Source: an uncultured Ardenticatenia bacterium (GTDB lineage: Bacteria; Chloroflexota; Anaerolineae; 4572-78; NAK82). From it: a DNA stretch of 64,000 nucleotides. The notes under the pieces are model-generated. The model saw nothing but the letters and a program-made list of their open reading frames with translations. It did not search any database and was not told the DNA's origin. Every line of letters starts with the position of its first letter. Within the stretch, counting starts at the first letter, position 1. Where the stretch lies: the NCBI GenBank assembly GCA_937127125.1, contig CAKZLO010000063.1, positions 1-64,000 of the forward strand. The letters are read 5' to 3'. Both the position numbers and the translations under genes were made by a program. Positions 15,656 to 22,310 of this stretch are shown here, piece by piece.

Positions 15656-16699
15656 TTGCCGATCATCACCGACCGTGATGCGTGGACAGATCTTGTCAAC
15701 CGCCATCCAGCCGGCCACCTGCTGCAGTCGTGGGCGTGGGGCGAGTTGAAGGCGCGTTTTGGCTGGCAGGTATTGCGTGTCGCTGTGACCGATGATGGGA
15801 AGGCGCTGCGCGCCGGAGCGCAGGTGTTGCTGCACGATCTGCCAGGTAGACGTTACGTCGCCTACATTCCAAAGGGCCCGCTGGTGGATTGGCAGGATGC
15901 AGCACAAACCCATCGTTTGCTGGATGAGGTGCACCAGCTGTGTCGCTCTCGAGGTTGTATCTTCCTCAAGATCGAACCGCCCGTGGAAGACGACCCGACT
16001 GTGCGCGCAACCATCATCCAACATGGATTTCAGCCCCAGGCACCCACGATACAGCCGCCGCGCACCATTATGATCGACCTAACGTTGCTTGAGGATGCGC
16101 TCCTGGCGGGGATGAAGCAGAAGACGCGTTACAACATTCGCCTGGCCGCCCGCAAGGGTGTGACAGTCTACGAAGGCAACACGACACACATCCCTGCGTT
16201 CTACCAGCTGATGGAGGTAACCAGTCGGCGCGACGGTTTTGCCATTCATAACTGCGAATACTACCAGTCAGCCTATGAGCTCTTCGCGCCCCGAGATGCG
16301 ACGCTGCTGCTGGCAGAGGTGATGGGAGAACTAGTAGCCGGCCTGATGGTGTTCTCCCATGGCACGGTGGCGTACTACCTGTTTGGCGCCTCCAGCGATC
16401 GCTACCGCGAGTATATGCCTACCTACCTGTTGCAATGGGAGGCGATGCGTTGGGCGCGCGCACGCGGCTGCGTGGCATACGACTTGTGGGGCATCCCGGA
16501 TGCGGATGAAGATGTGCTGGAGAACAACCTTGCCACAGCAGATCGTCGCACCAGAGGGTTGTGGGGCGTCTATCGCTTCAAACGTGGTTTTGGCGGGCGG
16601 GTCGTGCGCAGCGTGGGCGCTTTCGACTACGTCTACAGCAACTGGCCTTATCGTTTCTATCGCTGGGGCCAGGCACTGCGCCGCATCCGTGCAAGGTGA
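15656..16699 (+). CDS. FemAB/FemX-family aminoacyltransferase-like protein 1
   Basis: A 347-aa protein of two GNAT-like halves. HLLQSWAWGELKARFGWQ, YIPKGPLVDW, MKQKTRYNIRLAARKGV, YQLMEVTSRRDGF and YDLWGIPDADED are FemAB hallmarks. Such enzymes add amino acids from aminoacyl-tRNA to peptidoglycan stem peptides or transfer related groups. The chosen start is TTG at 15656 because a perfect AGGAGG sits at 15644-15649; an in-frame ATG at 15617 lies upstream of that site and has no good SD. A TATAAT at 15565-15570 may be its -10. The stop overlaps the ATG of the next paralogue (TGATG). Confidence 0.85.
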   Translation: MPIITDRDAWTDLVNRHPAGHLLQSWAWGELKARFGWQVLRVAVTDDGKALRAGAQVLLHDLPGRRYVAYIPKGPLVDWQDAAQTHRLLDEVHQLCRSRGCIFLKIEPPVEDDPTVRATIIQHGFQPQAPTIQPPRTIMIDLTLLEDALLAGMKQKTRYNIRLAARKGVTVYEGNTTHIPAFYQLMEVTSRRDGFAIHNCEYYQSAYELFAPRDATLLLAEVMGELVAGLMVFSHGTVAYYLFGASSDRYREYMPTYLLQWEAMRWARARGCVAYDLWGIPDADEDVLENNLATADRRTRGLWGVYRFKRGFGGRVVRSVGAFDYVYSNWPYRFYRWGQALRRIRAR

Positions 16700-17802
16700 T
16701 GCGCGTGGCGTCCAGCCAGGTGATCTACCAGATTGTGTCCGTTGCGAATCGTGACGAATGGGACGCTGCCCTGTTGCAGCTGCCCCACCCGCACGTGCTC
16801 CAAACGTGGGATTGGGGTGCGTTTAAAGAACGTTGGGGGTGGCAGGCAAGGCGATGGCTCTGGACGCAGGCAGGCCAACCGGTGGCAGCAGCACAACTGC
16901 TGAAGCGGCAGCTGGGACGCTTGCCCCTCTCGATTGTATATATTCCCAAGGGTCCCTTGTTTGACGTCACAAACCTTGCCCTGTGGGAGGTGGTGCTCCC
17001 GGAACTGGAGGCTGAAGCGCGTCGGGGGGTGCTCTTTGTGAAAATCGATCCGGATGTGCCCCTCGGCCCAGGTGATGAGGACGCCGCGCTCCTGCCAGGT
17101 GTTGAGTCGCTACTACAGCTGTTGCAACGGCGAGGCTGGCGCCGCTCTTCCGAGCAGATTCAATTCAAGAATACAGTGCTGCTCGACCTCACGCTAGATA
17201 CAGAAACGTTGCAGATGCGCATGAAGCCTAAGACGCGTTATAACATCCGTCTCGCCACACGGCGCGGTGTCTGTGTCCGTCAGGGAGAACTGAAAGACTT
17301 GGAGAGCTTCTATGCGCTTTATCGGATCACCTCTCAGCGCGATGGATTTCTCATCCGACCGTTCGCTTATTATCGCGATGTGTGGTCACAGTTCATCACG
17401 GCGGGGCGTGCCCACCTGTTGCTCGCTGAGCTGGAGGGGCAATCCATCGCTGGGCTGTTGCTTTTCGTCTTTGGGCGCACGGCGTGGTACATGTATGGCG
17501 CCTCGGACAACACTCACCGCGAGCTGATGCCCAATCACCTGTTGCAATGGGGAGCGATTCAGCTGGCGAAACAGTTGGGATGTACGCAGTACGACATGTG
17601 GGGCGCGCCGGATCGGTTTGACGAGAGCGATCCTATGTGGGGTGTTTACCGCTTCAAGATGGGCTTCGGCGGCGAGACCGTGCGCGGCCTGGGCGCCTGT
17701 GATTTCACCACATTCCCCATCGGATATTACCTCTATACAGTCGTGATGCCACGCCTGTTGGCCGCGATGCGTACAACCGCGAGATTCTCCTCTGACCGGT
17801 GA
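16699..17802 (+). CDS. FemAB/FemX-family aminoacyltransferase-like protein 2
   Basis: A 367-aa paralogue of the preceding protein with the same landmarks: VLQTWDWGAFKERWGWQ, YIPKGPLFD, MKPKTRYNIRLATRRGV, YRITSQRDGF and YDMWGAPDRFDE. It begins within the stop of the first gene, so translation is coupled. Two adjacent FemAB proteins would fit building a two-step interpeptide bridge (inference from staphylococcal FemA/FemB), though the acceptor is unknown here. It is followed by the hairpin at 17858-17884. Confidence 0.88.
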   Translation: MRVASSQVIYQIVSVANRDEWDAALLQLPHPHVLQTWDWGAFKERWGWQARRWLWTQAGQPVAAAQLLKRQLGRLPLSIVYIPKGPLFDVTNLALWEVVLPELEAEARRGVLFVKIDPDVPLGPGDEDAALLPGVESLLQLLQRRGWRRSSEQIQFKNTVLLDLTLDTETLQMRMKPKTRYNIRLATRRGVCVRQGELKDLESFYALYRITSQRDGFLIRPFAYYRDVWSQFITAGRAHLLLAELEGQSIAGLLLFVFGRTAWYMYGASDNTHRELMPNHLLQWGAIQLAKQLGCTQYDMWGAPDRFDESDPMWGVYRFKMGFGGETVRGLGACDFTTFPIGYYLYTVVMPRLLAAMRTTARFSSDR

Positions 17803-17848
17803 GACGATGAAGCCCTTTGCAGGCTGGCTGTGGGATGCCCCTCGTGTC

Positions 17849-17946
17849 AAAAAGGAGCCCCGTGGACTGCCATAGTCCACGGGGAAACCATTGAACAAAC
17901 GAGCATGACGGGCACGTTGTTAATCCCATCCGCTCATCACTACGGG
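17849..17946 (-). ncRNA. Candidate ~98-nt small RNA under an activator-type promoter
   Basis: A minus-strand unit with no convincing protein gene: an extended -10 TGCTATAAT at 17961-17953, a predicted start near 17946, and an end at a strong hairpin followed by five Ts near 17849. Four exact-period 11-bp direct repeats sit where a -35 would be. Only tiny frames occur inside (one of five codons, another of about 19 starting MLVCSMV). It lies in the 3' region of femAB on the opposite strand. It could instead be a leader peptide or simply the terminator of a longer antisense transcript. Confidence 0.5.
17858..17884 (-). terminator. Strong hairpin, intrinsic terminator on the minus strand
   Basis: CCCCGTGGACT (17858-17868) and AGTCCACGGGG (17874-17884) form a perfect 11-bp stem with a 5-nt loop. 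On the minus strand it is followed by CTCC and then TTTTT (17853-17849). On the plus strand there is no U-tract after it, although it may still protect the 3' end of the femAB message. Confidence 0.75.
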
Positions 17947-17952
17947 ACTCTT

Positions 17953-17961
17953 ATTATAGCA
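17953..17961 (-). promoter_or_regulatory. Extended -10 promoter of the candidate small RNA
   Basis: On the minus strand TGCTATAAT gives a TGn motif and a perfect TATAAT (17958-17953). No -35 hexamer is present at the normal distance; instead the 11-bp repeat array begins 18 bp upstream of the -10, the arrangement seen in PhoB/PhoP-type activated promoters. Confidence 0.65.
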
Positions 17962-17976
17962 CGAAATAGTGTTTTT

Positions 17977-18020
17977 GTGGTTTGAATTGGGTTAGAATTT
18001 GGTTAGGGTTTGGTTTGAAT
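17977..18020 (-). repeat. Four tandem 11-bp direct repeats, probable activator box
   Basis: On the minus strand the units are ATTCAAACCAA (18020-18010), ACCCTAACCAA (18009-17999), ATTCTAACCCA (17998-17988) and ATTCAAACCAC (17987-17977). The consensus is A-Y-Y-C-W-A-A-C-C-M-M with an exact 11-bp period and no gaps, i.e. the same face of the helix. OmpR/PhoB-family response regulators bind such repeats in place of a -35 (family knowledge). No OmpR-type regulator is in this window. Confidence 0.7.
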
Positions 18021-18624
18021 CTGCACTCCTTGCTGGCTGTGTCTTGCCATGCTGTCTGCCATCTGTATGCTGCAACGCTACAACCTCTTAGCAGGTCCCT
18101 TTTCTTTTGGAAAAGGCGGAACGATTCTCCGCCTATAGGTCAGCTCTTCTTTCTTCTTGGCAAGTACATCGGCCCCCACGGACTAGCTTGTGGGGTCTTA
18201 TCTTCTTTCGGGATCACCGAGAGTCTTAACTACTTCTTAATCCCTTTTTCATGCATTTCTAATCTCGAGACCTTATCATAATATCGAGAATCGGAGAACC
18301 AGTATCCTCCCTCTAAAAAAGTGACTCCCTCCAACCGGGCGACCGGTGGCGTGGCAACGCCGGTCGCCTTCCTCTTTTTGCCCAAGTAATGTTGCCCAGC
18401 GCAGAGTCAGTCCGTGCTTTCCCCCATGTCACATTCACCGCAGGACTGCGGAAATCACCCGCCATCTCCCGCACGCAGCCTTGAAAGAAGTGGGATCATT
18501 ACCCAGACGCCACCATAGACATATCAATAGGATCTGTCTAGCGTGATGGAGAAGAGGGGATGAAGAGCAATGCGGGTAATCGAAAAGTTGAGCATTTAGG
18601 CGGATTAGACAATTTTTTTCTGTA
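18021..18624. other. Long gene-free region with several hairpins
   Basis: I see no convincing protein gene here. Frames of 60-100 codons exist but lack SD sites and recognisable composition. Hairpins include CCTTTTC/GAAAAGG (18098-18116), GGCGGA/TCCGCC (18115-18133, followed by TTTT on the minus strand) and CCCCAC/GTGGGG (18174-18195). The sequence looks less G+C-rich than its neighbours. A terminator-like hairpin closes it at 18338-18379. Confidence 0.4.
18338..18379 (+). terminator. GC-rich hairpin with T-tract on the plus strand
   Basis: GGCGACCGG (18338-18346) pairs with CCGGTCGCC (18360-18368), followed by TTCCTCTTTTT ending at 18379. It has the form of an intrinsic terminator but no recognised gene precedes it; it might end a small RNA or shield the cytochrome promoter from read-through. 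Confidence 0.6.
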
Positions 18625-18653
18625 TTGACAGAGACCCAACGTCGTGCTATAAT
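18625..18653 (+). promoter_or_regulatory. Consensus promoter of the multiheme cytochrome gene
   Basis: TTGACA (18625-18630) and TATAAT (18648-18653) are both perfect with a perfect 17-bp spacer. A start near 18660 would give a leader of about 375 nt before the cytochrome ATG. Full consensus promoters are rare and usually strong, or held in check by a leader element. Confidence 0.85.
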
Positions 18654-18659
18654 GTTTTC

Positions 18660-19036
18660 AATCACAATCGCAAGGAATGCTGGTTACCCATTCTCTAGTT
18701 GCACGTCGCGTTGGACTTCATTTCGTCGTTTCAAGGCACCCTCCGGATTGTGTAGATTCAAGGGTTGCACATGCTGGCAAACCATCTGAGGTGTGTTCTT
18801 ACAGATGATACTCTTTCGAGAGATCCCCTTGATAAGTGGTGAGGAGTAAAAGTTTGTTGTGTTAATACACCGAACCCGCAGCGTGCGGTCACCCCAGGTG
18901 AACGAGGAATAAGAGGAGTGTATAGCGGGTAACAGTAGGTAATTAATGAGGGCATTGGGTTCCATTGCTGGCGTTATGCCACGGACGTCGGAGCAGGAGG
19001 ATGGTTTTGTCGTAACTTTCAGGGAGGAGAGTTCGA
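18660..19036 (+). promoter_or_regulatory. Long structured leader of the cytochrome gene
   Basis: Between the promoter and the ATG lie closely spaced small hairpins: CATCTG/CAGATG (18783-18807), CTCT-TTCG-AGAG (18811-18822, a UUCG tetraloop), GTGT-TAAT-ACAC (18859-18870), CGCA/TGCG (18877-18887) and TCACC/GGTGA (18889-18901). No known riboswitch class could be matched by eye. Leader-level control, as with c-di-GMP-regulated cytochromes in other bacteria, is a hypothesis only. Confidence 0.4.
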
Positions 19037-21145
19037 ATGAGAAGACTAATAATCTTGTGTGGAGTCGTTCTGGTCCTTGCTATAGTCATGGCTATCTCAT
19101 CGCATATTGTCATACGTGACAGAGTTGCGGTCGCTGCCACACCCCCCATTGAAGTACCATTTGAGAAAGAGTGGGCTGGCTCTGGCCATGCCGATGCCAC
19201 TGCCGAAGCATTCACACATTGGGACGAAGCGACCCCGCCAGAGATTCCCATTCCCTGTGCCAAATGCCATAGTACCTACGGTTACCAAGATTTTCTCGGC
19301 GTGGATGGTTCGGCTGCGGGCACAGTGGATAAGCCGGCGGCTCTCGGTTCGGTGATTACCTGTGTGGCCTGTCACAATGAGGCAACTGTGAAGATGGACA
19401 GCGTGATGATGCCCTCCGGCGTCGAAATCAGGGGTTTGGGATCCGAAGCACGCTGTATGCAGTGCCACCAGGGGCGTGAGTCAAAGATTGGTGTGGACAA
19501 AGCCATCGCTGAAGCTGGGGTCGGCCTGGATGAGATCAGTGACAAGCTCACCTTCCGCAACATCCATTATTACGCAGCCGCCGCTACCAAGTATGGTACA
19601 CTGGCAAAGGGCGGTTATGAGTACGATGGTCAGTCGTACGATGGTAACTTTGCCCATGTGGAAGGCTTTAACACCTGCGTCCAGTGTCACGATCCGCACA
19701 CGCTGGAACTTAATCTTCAGGCATGTGCGACCTGCCATCCTGGTGTGGCAAAGGCAGAAGACCTGCGCAATGTGCGAATGGCCGGTTCACTGATGGACTA
19801 TGATGGCGATGGGAACGTCCAGGAGGGCATATTCTACGAGTTGCAGGGATTGCGAGATATGCTCTATCAGGCCATCCAGGCTTATGCCAGCCAGGTGACG
19901 AAAAGCTCGATTGCTTATGATCCTGTGGCGTATCCTTATTTCTTTACGGACACCAATGCTAATGGAACTGTGGACGCGGATGAGGCCAAGTTTGAAAACG
20001 CGTTTAACAAATGGACACCGCGCCTGCTCAAGGCAGCCTATAATTACCAGACTTCGATTAAGGACCCTGGCGCTTATTCACACGGCGGCAAGTACATCAT
20101 TCAGCTGCTATATGACTCAATCGCCGATCTGAACACTGTTCTGGCCAGTCCAATCGATCTTAGCAAAGCGCGTCGTGTTGATTACGGTCACTTCGCTGGG
20201 TCTGAGGAAGCATTTCGTCACTGGGATGCGACCGGTGCTGTGCCAGCAGCTTGTAGCAAATGCCATTCAGCGGAGGGTCTGCCGTTGTACCTCCGCGATA
20301 AAGCCACCATTACTCAGCCGATAGCCAACGGTTTCACGTGCGCGACCTGCCATAGCGATCTTACCACGTTCGCGCTGTACCAAGTCGAGCAGGTCGAGTT
20401 TCCCAGCGGCGCTGTCATCGACAGTGGTGATCTCAACACCAATCTATGCATGGGCTGCCATCAGGGACGCGAGTCGACTGTGAGTGTTAACAACCTGGTG
20501 AAGGACTTACCACCCGACGAAGTATCGGAGAGGTTAAGGTTCTTAAACGTGCACTATTTTGCGGCCGGCGCGACACGTTTTGGCACGCAAGTAAAGGGCG
20601 CCTACGAGTATGATGGCAAAACATATGTGGGACTCTTTGCTCATGTGCCTGAGTTTACCACTTGTGTGAGCTGTCACCCGGCCCACGGCCTGGAGGTCAA
20701 GATCGAGGCATGTGGCAAATGCCACGCGGGCGTGGCGAGCAAAGAGGATTTAGCCAACATCCGTTTCGCCACCACCGATTATGATGGCGATGGCAACACG
20801 GCAGAAGGAGTTGCGGGCGAAATTGCTACGCTGCGTGAGCTGCTATATACCGCTTTGCAAAGCTACTCAGCAGAAAAGTCAGGTGCCCAAATCGCCTATC
20901 ACCCCACTGTTTACCCCTACTTCTTCGTGGACGTCAACAGCAATGGCACAGTTGATGGGGATGAGGCCAGGTTTGAAAATGCATTTAACAAGTGGACGCC
21001 GCGTCTGCTCAAGGGGGCTTACAATTACCAGTATGCCACTAAAGACCCAGGCACGTTCGTGCACAATCCAAAATACATCTTGCAAGTACTGTACGACAGC
21101 CTGGAGGACTTAGGCGCGGATGTCTCTAAGATGACACGACCCTAA
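19037..21145 (+). CDS. Secreted decaheme c-type cytochrome with EF-hand-like motifs, internally duplicated
   Basis: A 702-aa protein with a signal peptide or anchor (LIILCGVVLVLAIVMAISS) and ten CxxCH haem sites: CAKCH, CVACH, CMQCH, CVQCH, CATCH in the first half and CSKCH, CATCH, CMGCH, CVSCH, CGKCH in the second. The two halves align throughout (EEAFRHWD / AEAFTHWD; FNKWTPRLLKAAYNYQ / FNKWTPRLLKGAYNYQ), so the protein arose by tandem duplication of a pentaheme unit. Each half also carries Ca-binding-like loops, DYDGDGN and DTNANGTVDADE. An extracytoplasmic electron-transfer role is likely. GGGAGGAG precedes the ATG. No cytochrome-maturation genes are in the window. Confidence 0.93.
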   Translation: MRRLIILCGVVLVLAIVMAISSHIVIRDRVAVAATPPIEVPFEKEWAGSGHADATAEAFTHWDEATPPEIPIPCAKCHSTYGYQDFLGVDGSAAGTVDKPAALGSVITCVACHNEATVKMDSVMMPSGVEIRGLGSEARCMQCHQGRESKIGVDKAIAEAGVGLDEISDKLTFRNIHYYAAAATKYGTLAKGGYEYDGQSYDGNFAHVEGFNTCVQCHDPHTLELNLQACATCHPGVAKAEDLRNVRMAGSLMDYDGDGNVQEGIFYELQGLRDMLYQAIQAYASQVTKSSIAYDPVAYPYFFTDTNANGTVDADEAKFENAFNKWTPRLLKAAYNYQTSIKDPGAYSHGGKYIIQLLYDSIADLNTVLASPIDLSKARRVDYGHFAGSEEAFRHWDATGAVPAACSKCHSAEGLPLYLRDKATITQPIANGFTCATCHSDLTTFALYQVEQVEFPSGAVIDSGDLNTNLCMGCHQGRESTVSVNNLVKDLPPDEVSERLRFLNVHYFAAGATRFGTQVKGAYEYDGKTYVGLFAHVPEFTTCVSCHPAHGLEVKIEACGKCHAGVASKEDLANIRFATTDYDGDGNTAEGVAGEIATLRELLYTALQSYSAEKSGAQIAYHPTVYPYFFVDVNSNGTVDGDEARFENAFNKWTPRLLKGAYNYQYATKDPGTFVHNPKYILQVLYDSLEDLGADVSKMTRP

Positions 21146-21183
21146 AGCCTCAATCGCAGCACGTTTGCGTGATCTGACAGGGT

Positions 21184-21219
21184 AACAACAAGAGGCTACC
21201 TTAGTAGCCTCTTGTTGTT
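21184..21219. terminator. Terminator between the cytochrome and a convergent small gene
   Basis: AACAACAAGAGGCTAC (21184-21199) and GTAGCCTCTTGTTGTT (21204-21219) form a perfect 16-bp stem with a 4-nt loop. The 3' arm is T-rich. It lies between two convergent genes and can serve both strands. Confidence 0.8.
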
Positions 21220-21231
21220 GGAGAGCCACTG

Positions 21232-21519
21232 CTATGCCACCTTACGCAGTGTAAACTGGCTGCAGGAGCGACACTCAGCTGCCAGACTGCCTTCCGCCTG
21301 CCGACGAGCAACCCAGCACACCGGGCTAGTTTGCCCAGCATATTTGCAATGTGCAGCAATCGCTTGGCTCAGGGATGCCAACCTGGCTTCCGCTTCGCGA
21401 CGCCACCGCGCATCCAAACGTTTCAGCATCCAGGCAATGACAAGGGTAATTGCCAGAGGGACGCCTAGCCGTAGCACAAACATCCCAAACACTGCGGCGG
21501 CATCTGTCAACCACTCCAT
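21232..21519 (-). CDS. Small membrane protein with C-terminal cysteines
   Basis: A 95-aa protein starting at ATG 21519, which has GGAGGGGG upstream. One TM segment (residues about 7-27, VFGMFVLRLGVPLAITLVIAW is its core) is followed by a basic helix (KRLDARWRREAEARL) and a tail with several cysteines (HCKYAGQ, VCWVARR, ECRSCSQ) that could bind metal or a cofactor. I do not recognise the family. It lies 100 bp downstream of the response-regulator gene on the same strand and is convergent with the cytochrome gene, which makes a redox link conceivable but unproven. Confidence 0.6.
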   Translation of the reverse strand: MEWLTDAAAVFGMFVLRLGVPLAITLVIAWMLKRLDARWRREAEARLASLSQAIAAHCKYAGQTSPVCWVARRQAEGSLAAECRSCSQFTLRKVA

Positions 21520-21619
21520 CGCTTTCACCCCCTCCCATATTTGCCTACACTTACAGCATAGCACAAGAACAATGGGTAAGTCTATAGGGTGAATAACCCA
21601 TTTTCGTATGGGGTGTCGC

Positions 21620-22273
21620 TCAGCGTGGAGGGATCAGACCTTTTCGAATGGCATATTTGACCAGCTCGACCCGGTTGTGCAGGTTGAGCTTACTTAAGAT
21701 GTTCTCGCGGTGGCGGTCAACCGTCTTGACACTGACGCACAATTGCTGGGCGATCTCGCGATTAGTATAGCCCTCGGCTATCAGTGTTAACACCTGAACC
21801 TCACGGGGGGTCAGCGTGGGGCGCGTACTCTGTGCACGCTGCGTATACTCACGTACCAACACGCGTGCCAGAGTGGGATACAAGAACACCTCACCACGGC
21901 TGACTGCTCGGATAGCTGACACCAATTCATCAGCAGCGGCACGCTTGGGGACATAGCCAGACGCGCCAGCATTGAGCATTTCGAAGAAATACTGTTCGTC
22001 CTCGTACATTGTGAGCGCTAGAACGGCAGTGTTTGGACACGCCGCCTTAATTCGTCGGGTTGCCTCGATGCCGCCTATGCCGGACATAGCAACATCCATC
22101 ACCACAACATCAGGTTGAAGCGTTTGAGCCGCATGCAGTGCTTCCTCGCCACTGCCTGCTTCACCCGCGATTTCCATATCGGCTTCTGCTTGCAGCAACA
22201 TCCGCAGGCCTGCACGTACCACTTGGTGGTCATCCACCAACAACAGGCGTATACGCGGTCCGCGCACGATCAA
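21620..22273 (-). CDS. NarL/FixJ-type response regulator
   Basis: A 217-aa protein with an N-terminal receiver (LLVDDHQVVRAG; phospho-acceptor D60 in VVVMD; LALTMYED; conserved Lys in GYVPK) and a C-terminal LuxR-type HTH (LTPREVQVLTLIAEGYTNRE, then IAQQLCVSVKTVDRHR). It is 37 bp downstream of the histidine kinase gene and forms a two-component pair with it. It is a close paralogue of the regulator at 49444-50100, sharing the C-terminal KYAIRKGLI. Targets are unknown; the adjacent convergent cytochrome is one candidate. Confidence 0.93.
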   Translation of the reverse strand: MIVRGPRIRLLLVDDHQVVRAGLRMLLQAEADMEIAGEAGSGEEALHAAQTLQPDVVVMDVAMSGIGGIEATRRIKAACPNTAVLALTMYEDEQYFFEMLNAGASGYVPKRAAADELVSAIRAVSRGEVFLYPTLARVLVREYTQRAQSTRPTLTPREVQVLTLIAEGYTNREIAQQLCVSVKTVDRHRENILSKLNLHNRVELVKYAIRKGLIPPR

Positions 22274-22310
22274 CCCCTATACAGGCATACTTAGTCAGCA
22301 GCTCTCGACA

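Noticed and set aside
17977..18020. Telomere-like TTAGGG sequence
   Set aside because: The single TTAGGG is part of an exact 11-bp repeat series placed at a promoter, which explains it better than a telomere or simple-sequence slip.
17982..18281. 99-codon plus-strand frame in the gene-poor region
   Set aside because: It starts inside the 11-bp repeat array, lacks an SD and contains no recognisable segment.
18776..18783. GGCAAACC resembling part of a c-di-GMP-I riboswitch
   Set aside because: The other conserved blocks of that class, including the ACGCAAAGC segment and GNRA loop and receptor arrangement, are absent.
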